A stretch of 10,846 bases of DNA from Podila epigama (Eukaryota; Mortierellomycota; Mortierellomycetes; Mortierellales; Mortierellaceae). Under the pieces are notes generated by a model. It did no database searches. It was given only the letters and a program-made list of their open reading frames with translations, and was not told the DNA's origin. A program made the translations under genes and the position numbers. This document shows positions 6,878-10,846 of this stretch, piece by piece (positions within the stretch are counted from its first letter, which is position 1; every line of letters begins with the position of its first letter). The stretch lies in contig JAAAVE010000868.1 of the NCBI GenBank assembly GCA_015679605.1, positions 1-10,846 on the forward strand, read 5' to 3'.

Positions 6878-9377
6878 TCAAAAGAGTCCAATGCTACTCG
6901 AGCGTCCTGCGACGTTGTGAATGGGCGTGGCGTGAATTTCGCCCAGTCCTTGAACAGAACAGCTCACTCGCCATTCATACCAGACCTTGCGCGTGTCTGT
7001 TAACCGCCAAAAGTCAAGCACCACCTGTGAACCCGCTGGGATATAGAGCGGCGTCTTGACTGGGAAATAAATAGGGAACCAGCTGAACATGCCTGGCGAG
7101 TGTGTTTCGGGGTTGATACCTATGACAACAAGACATGACCATCAAAAAAAAAAAAAATGAAGAATAAATATCGGTTCCTCATTTCATGAAGCAAGGATAG
7201 TTGAAAGCTGTCCTAGTAGTTTGATTTGAACAAATCAATGGATAACGCGAAAACTTACTGAGCATGACATCCTTGTATAATACAGATTCAAAATATCCAG
7301 CAACGCCGTGGAGCATGCCGCTGGTTTCGCATGTAAATTCAATCGACCCTGACCGGATGTTGTGATGGTTGCTCAGTGGGTCTAACATAATGGGAAAATT
7401 AGACTATCGATGAACAAACAACTCCAAGAGTATCACGCAAACAGTATAAAATAACAAAAAGACAATAGCTTACCTTCGTCCATGGGTATATCAATTCTGT
7501 TGGGATGCTCAAAGACCCAGATGGGCTTTGGTTGTGCTAGCAAAGAAATGGCCTTGAACATGACCACAAACGATGTCTCAAAATGGGCCAAGTCATTGAA
7601 TGCAGCCACGTCGTTGTGGAGCTTGTTTGATGACATTGGCGCCACAAACGCCGTGTAGTTGGCAGGGATCGAGATGCCATCGGGCTTTAGAACCTTTTGG
7701 GCACCATCGAGACACTCGGGTGAGAGTTCATTGTCACCAAAGGAGCCTAAAAGCTCGCTCACAAGAATATCTGCCTTCTCTGGCGCCTTCCATGTCCTCA
7801 TATCCGAAAAGACAATATTGACCCTATCACCCCACACATTAGCCTTCATGTTCTGAATGCTATATCGATGTTAAGAGGAAAGCATAGAAAAACAGCGGTT
7901 AAAATAATACAAGCAATACATTATGAACAACAGATGTGATACTGGCTGTTGAAACAAAAAAAAAATGACAGTAGAAAAGGGGAAGAGAAAAAAAAGCTTA
8001 CGTGACAAAGGCATTGGGGTTCTTCTCAATGGCATATATGCGAACTTTACGACCAGCCTTCTCAGCGGCTCTGAGCGAACAGTTCACTAAGGGTCCCCGC
8101 CCTGCGCCAACGACCATGATGACTGTCATGTCTTCTTCTCCCTCCTTTGGTTGTGGCCTATCAAGAAGAGCACGCTCCACAGCCAACTCGTATTGCTGAT
8201 ACTTGATGGGATCTTTTTCAAACGTCTCGTACGTGTTAGACTCGAGGTTGTCCTGGAGTGGTTGCAGAGGCGCTTGCAGATAGTCCTGGTAACCTGCAGC
8301 AAATTGTTCAATCACACCTGGTGTCTCTTGTGTTCGCTGAAGATATCGCACATAGTCAGCATGGGGTGAGGCAAAGCTATGAGCGAGCCCGTCATCCGTG
8401 AACTCATCGATGGTCAGATTTGGAAGGGATGTCGCAGAGATCAAAAAGTAGGGCTTGAACTTCATAAACTTTCTGACCACATGTTGATGTCTTTTGCTGA
8501 GGACCGGGTATCCCTTGTTGTTGGTCAGGAAAATATCCTCGGGGAGGATGATGCACTTGACTGGTTCTGCGAACCATCGGTCGAGGACAGCATCCGTAGG
8601 CAAGGCTCCTGACAGTTCTAAGGCAATGCCGAGTTTCGAGCCTGAACCGGCCATGTTCCTCAGACTGTTCCAACGCTCCCAACTTTTCATGCCTTGAGAC
8701 TCCTCAGCAACGTTGTGTTCAAGAATTTCGTCCATGCACGGGACCCTGAACCAACACGTCGTATACGGCAACATGCTCAAAGCCCCTGTCAAGACACGGC
8801 CATAGTTGGTCAGAGGCTCTGTCGAGGGAGGGTAGGGGAGCAGGACGCCACCCAAGCCCAAATGAGATACCCAGTTGAACTGCTGTTTCAATGCCAACTC
8901 CGAGTGCAAGCGTACTTTAGGATCAGTCGAGTCAAAGTGTTGCCAATCCGATATCGTTCCTACTGTGTAGTCCGAGTGATCTAAAGAAAGCATATTTTCA
9001 TAACATGAGTGAGTTGACATGATGATAAATATGCTAGGTATTGTCGTAGTGTGTGTATGGATGCATAAGAGACAAAAGAAAAACAGTAGGTTTACGAATT
9101 TACCAGCAGTGCGTATGCTAAGGTCCTCTGGCAAAAAGGCCTGCTGCCCAGCCCTCCAAGCCCTCATCGCCGGGCTCTGCATGTCTCCTGCCTCGGCCAG
9201 GACGCGGCGGTATCCTGGGGTGTTGATAGGTGACACGACAAAGTCATAGCCTTTGGTACGACAATAGGCGATCAGGGGAAAGAGAGTCGCAGGGGTGATG
9301 GCGTCTACCGGTGGCATGTAGCCAATCTGAGTCGAATCAGCTTGCATGGAGGACACCTGCTGGAATGAAATGGCCAT
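6878..9377 (-). CDS. PRMT5: Protein arginine methyltransferase 5 (PRMT5/Skb1), five exons
   Basis: Model: complement of 9377-9104, 8980-8002, 7859-7474, 7381-7259 and 7119-6878; 2004 nt, 667 residues (human PRMT5 is 637). PRMT5 uses S-adenosylmethionine to make symmetric dimethylarginine on Sm proteins, histones and other targets. Visible in order: TIM-barrel region (~20-310), FEKDPIKY with the PRMT5-specific Phe at 345 and Lys at 351, SAM-binding GAGRGPLV (383-390), acidic IEKNPNA, the double-E catalytic loop SELLGSFGDNELSPE (E453, E462), then the C-terminal beta-barrel with HGVAGYFE, ETHSPGMFSWFP and a final IGLF. These residues keep a constant offset of 18 from human F327, E435 and E444, which supports the joins. 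Start ATG 9377 is the first in frame; ATG 9347 (residue 11) is an alternative. Fungal orthologues are Skb1 and Hsl7. All key residues are present, so it should be active. Confidence 0.97.
7120..7258 (-). other. PRMT5 intron 4
   Basis: 139 nt, donor GTAAGT and acceptor GTTGTCATAG. Splicing restores a split Ser codon and the conserved S-INPETHSPGMFSW junction. The intron contains a 13-14 nt T run on the sense strand. Confidence 0.95.
7382..7473 (-). other. PRMT5 intron 3
   Basis: 92 nt, the shortest intron in the window. Donor GTAAGC, acceptor CATTATGTTAG. The split codon G|AC gives Asp, joining IPMDE to DPLSNHH. Confidence 0.93.
7860..8001 (-). other. PRMT5 intron 2
   Basis: 142 nt, donor GTAAGC and acceptor CGATATAG. 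It splits the Thr codon of NPNAFVT; splicing continues into IQNMKANVWG, in line with the human NPNAVVTLENW region. Confidence 0.94.
8981..9103 (-). other. PRMT5 intron 1 (stop-free, multiple of three)
   Basis: 123 nt, donor GTAAAT and acceptor TTTCTTTAG. It has no in-frame stop, so an ORF finder reads straight through it and adds 41 residues, many of them hydrophobic, that have no counterpart in PRMT5. Removal joins SIRTA to DHSDYTVGTISDW through a split Asp codon. Confidence 0.9.
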
Positions 9378-9421
9378 GGAGTAAAGGAGGGGAGATGTAC
9401 AAAATAGTGTGAAGTTCGGCC

Positions 9422-9445
9422 AAAAAAAAAAAAAAAAAAAAAAAA
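9422..9445. repeat. 24-nt A homopolymer
   Basis: An uninterrupted A run on the plus strand, that is, a T run 45-68 nt upstream of the PRMT5 ATG on its sense strand. It may act as a nucleosome-disfavouring poly(dA:dT) element; its exact length is prone to sequencing error. Confidence 0.9.
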
Positions 9446-9715
9446 CCTGGCTGGTGGCTTGTGATGTGCATTTGCCACTAACTGACGCGTGCTTTGTGAA
9501 AAGAGGGTTCCCATTTTAGGAGTCTGACCTCGAACCTGGAGCAACACCAACTATTAATACCATTTTCATGTTTTCACCGCGTGCTCCTGGTCGCGTCTTT
9601 TTTTTCTCTTGTTCTGCTGTTGTTTAATGGAGGGATTGCTGGCTGTTTTCTTTCAGGAAGCGTGGTCCCAACATATGGTGTTGCATCCCAGTTTGTGGCG
9701 GTGTAAGACCCCTTA

Positions 9716-9739
9716 ATGTCCAACGGACACTTTGGACAT
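9716..9739. promoter_or_regulatory. Nested inverted repeat, candidate factor-binding site
   Basis: The 8-bp arms ATGTCCAA (9716-9723) and TTGGACAT (9732-9739) are perfect reverse complements with an 8-nt spacer. Inside, TGTCC-AAC-GGACA (9717-9729) is a second perfect palindrome. This gives three TGTCC/GGACA half-sites, about 90 nt before the EF-hand start codon. Binding is inferred only from symmetry. Confidence 0.35.
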
Positions 9740-9828
9740 GTGCTGACCACCATCAACCTCTTTGACAGGAACCATCCCTTCCTTTACAAAAAACCCAAGT
9801 TCCAAAAAAACCCCCAAGGCCCTGAACA

Positions 9829-10030
9829 ATGACTCCAGAGGAAATCAAGGAAACATTTGAATTGTTCGAACCCCAGAACGGTGTCATCCAGCCACAAGCA
9901 TTTCAAAACTTTCTCAATGTAACTCTTTGTGTTTGTTCCATCGCGTGCATGCAAACATTCCATGTGCAATGCAGGAGAGCTGAAGCATTGAGTGCTTTTA
10001 TTTTGGAAACTCATACGCGCTCTATCTATA

Positions 10031-10061
<31 letters not shown>

Positions 10062-10546
10062 GTGAATAGAAACTGGGTGACGATGAACTCAAGTCGACCA
10101 TCCGTATTCCCAGTCATCCAATTGACTTTAAAGAGTTCTCCGCCCTCATGAACCGTTACAACAACGACCCGAACAAGGACCCTGAAGAGCCTTATCGCAG
10201 AGCCTTCCAGGCCATCAACAAGGATGGCTCAGGTCATATCTCAAGCCAAGAGCTTCATAGTGCTATCCATCGTCTTCTTGGATCCAACGCCTTGTCTGAG
10301 GTAAAGGTTACAAAAAAAATGGCCACATTGCGAGAAAATAAGGGAAGCTTATCCCTTTAAAAGAAATTGATTTATGCATATCTGAACTGTTTTCCTTTTC
10401 CTTTGGTTGATTTGCACTTGTAGGCTGACATTGATGAGATCGTTAGAGAGGCCGACGTCTCTGGCGACGGTCGAATCACCTTTGAAGAGTTTTTAAAGAT
10501 TATGCAAAAGAGCGAGAAGAAGAACCGAGGCGAGCATGTCCTTTGA
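9829..10546 (+). CDS. Calmodulin / myosin light chain-like EF-hand protein (three exons)
   Basis: Model: join(9829-9918, 10070-10300, 10424-10546), 147 residues, close to calmodulin (149). Start ATG 9829 has A at -3, and MTPEEIKETFELF aligns with the first helix of calmodulin. EF-hand 1 is degenerate (EPQNGVIQ, one residue short and without the Asp ligands). EF-hand 2 has lost most of its loop (ELKSTIRIPSHPIDFKEF). EF-hand 3 (NKDGSGHISSQE, 80-91) and EF-hand 4 (DVSGDGRITFEE, 118-129) have canonical 12-residue loops ending in Glu and should bind Ca2+. A non-binding N-lobe is typical of myosin light chains and calmodulin-like proteins, while two good C-lobe sites favour a Ca2+ sensor or calmodulin-like light chain. 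Which family it belongs to cannot be settled by eye. It diverges from PRMT5. Confidence 0.93.
9919..10069 (+). other. Intron 1 of the EF-hand gene
   Basis: 151 nt, donor GTAACT (weak) and acceptor GTGAATAG, phase 0. It joins FQNFLN to KLGDDELK, the expected helix of EF-hand 1 running into EF-hand 2. The acceptor is preceded by a CAA repeat instead of pyrimidines. Confidence 0.85.
10036..10061 (+). repeat. (CAA)n microsatellite beside a splice acceptor
   Basis: About nine AAC/CAA units at the 3' end of intron 1 of the EF-hand gene, ending 8 nt before the acceptor AG. Confidence 0.92.
10301..10423 (+). other. Intron 2 of the EF-hand gene
   Basis: 123 nt, donor GTAAAG, pyrimidine-rich 3' part and acceptor CACTTGTAG, phase 0. 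It joins SNALSE to ADIDEIVREAD, the same order as calmodulin between EF-hands 3 and 4. An in-frame stop occurs inside it. Confidence 0.94.
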
Positions 10547-10846
10547 GGCAGGGAGGGGCATTGGTACGACGCATGTCTACCTTTTTTTTTCTTTTCTTTT
10601 CTTGTACGTTTGTAATGACGTAGTCGACGTACACGTTACAAGTTACGCTATCTATCTTTCCAAGACGAAGTTTACTCTTGGTCTCCTATATCTAAAATAA
10701 AATGTAAAAAACGAAGTTGGCAACAATTTCACGTTTGAGAGAGTAGGTAGAGTGGACAAGGCACTGGATTGGGGGATAGCCTAGGGGTAATGCAAAAATT
10801 GGCGTAAGCACGTATTCTACGAAGGAGCACTGATACTGGGATTCAA
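10547..10846 (+). other. 3' UTR and downstream flank of the EF-hand gene
   Basis: No gene recognised. A T/C-rich tract occupies 10580-10603. A stem-loop is possible with CTTGTA-CGT at 10601-10609 and ACG-TTACAAG at 10633-10642 (one bulged T). The last ~145 nt hold nothing I can identify. Confidence 0.6.
10696..10701 (+). terminator. Candidate polyadenylation signal AATAAA
   Basis: An exact AATAAA in an A-rich context about 150 nt after the EF-hand stop codon, a plausible distance for a fungal 3' UTR. Confidence 0.55.

Larger units (their letters stand above)
9378..9828. promoter_or_regulatory. Shared upstream region of PRMT5 and the EF-hand gene
   Basis: 451 nt between two divergent start codons, so it must hold the 5' UTRs and at least part of both promoters. 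It contains a 24-nt A run near the PRMT5 side, a CT-rich tract around 9595-9625, a nested inverted repeat at 9716-9739 and a 38-codon upstream ORF (9716-9832). No clear TATA box was found for either gene. Confidence 0.65.

Noticed and set aside
6710-7003. Plus-strand ORF of 97 codons overlapping the PRMT5 last exon
   Set aside because: Half lies opposite the conserved PRMT5 C-terminus and half in A/T-rich spacer. There is no family resemblance.
9305-9550. Minus-strand ORF as an N-terminal extension of PRMT5
   Set aside because: It is in a different frame from PRMT5 and reads through the A/T homopolymer as polyPhe. No credible donor-acceptor pair joins it.
10740-10846. Possible tRNA or small RNA at the right edge
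   Set aside because: No acceptor stem, B-box-like motif or cloverleaf could be traced by eye.

Overview
The window looks like nuclear DNA from an early-diverging filamentous fungus, most likely Mortierellomycotina (Mortierella/Linnemannia-like). The reasons are compact genes with short GT-AG introns (92-151 nt), Gln/Asn/Asp-rich low-complexity proteins coded by CAA/CAG and GAT/GAC runs, an F-box/LRR protein of the type expanded in these fungi, and a eukaryotic PRMT5. The lineage is inferred from gene style, not from a search. No rRNA, tRNA, CRISPR array or mobile element was recognised.

Layout, left to right. (1) 121-3202, plus strand: a three-exon gene for a ~947-residue low-complexity, probably nuclear protein. 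It has two copies of a cysteine-containing fungal domain resembling DUF8032; the first coding exon is only 13 codons and was found by splicing. (2) 3333-6554, minus strand: an intronless 1073-codon F-box/leucine-rich-repeat protein, tail-to-tail with gene 1 (130 nt between stop codons), with polyQ, a coiled-coil insert and an acidic stretch. (3) 6878-9377, minus strand: a complete five-exon PRMT5/Skb1 type II protein arginine methyltransferase, 667 residues after splicing, with all key catalytic residues present. (4) 9829-10546, plus strand: a three-exon, 147-residue calmodulin/myosin-light-chain-like EF-hand protein, head-to-head with PRMT5 across a 451-nt shared upstream region. The last 300 nt hold the 3' UTR of this gene and nothing else recognised.

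The four genes do not form an obvious pathway. PRMT5 is a housekeeping methyltransferase, the F-box protein is probably a ubiquitin-ligase substrate receptor, the EF-hand protein is a probable Ca2+ sensor or light chain, and the DUF8032-like protein is of unknown function. The window is mostly ordinary fungal sequence. The points most worth a second look are the tandem DUF8032-like protein with its hidden first exon, a stop-free 123-nt PRMT5 intron whose retention would keep the frame, the half-degenerate EF-hand protein with an upstream ORF overlapping its start codon, a nested palindrome in the shared promoter, and a CAA repeat in place of a pyrimidine tract at a splice acceptor. I found no convincing new multi-gene system.
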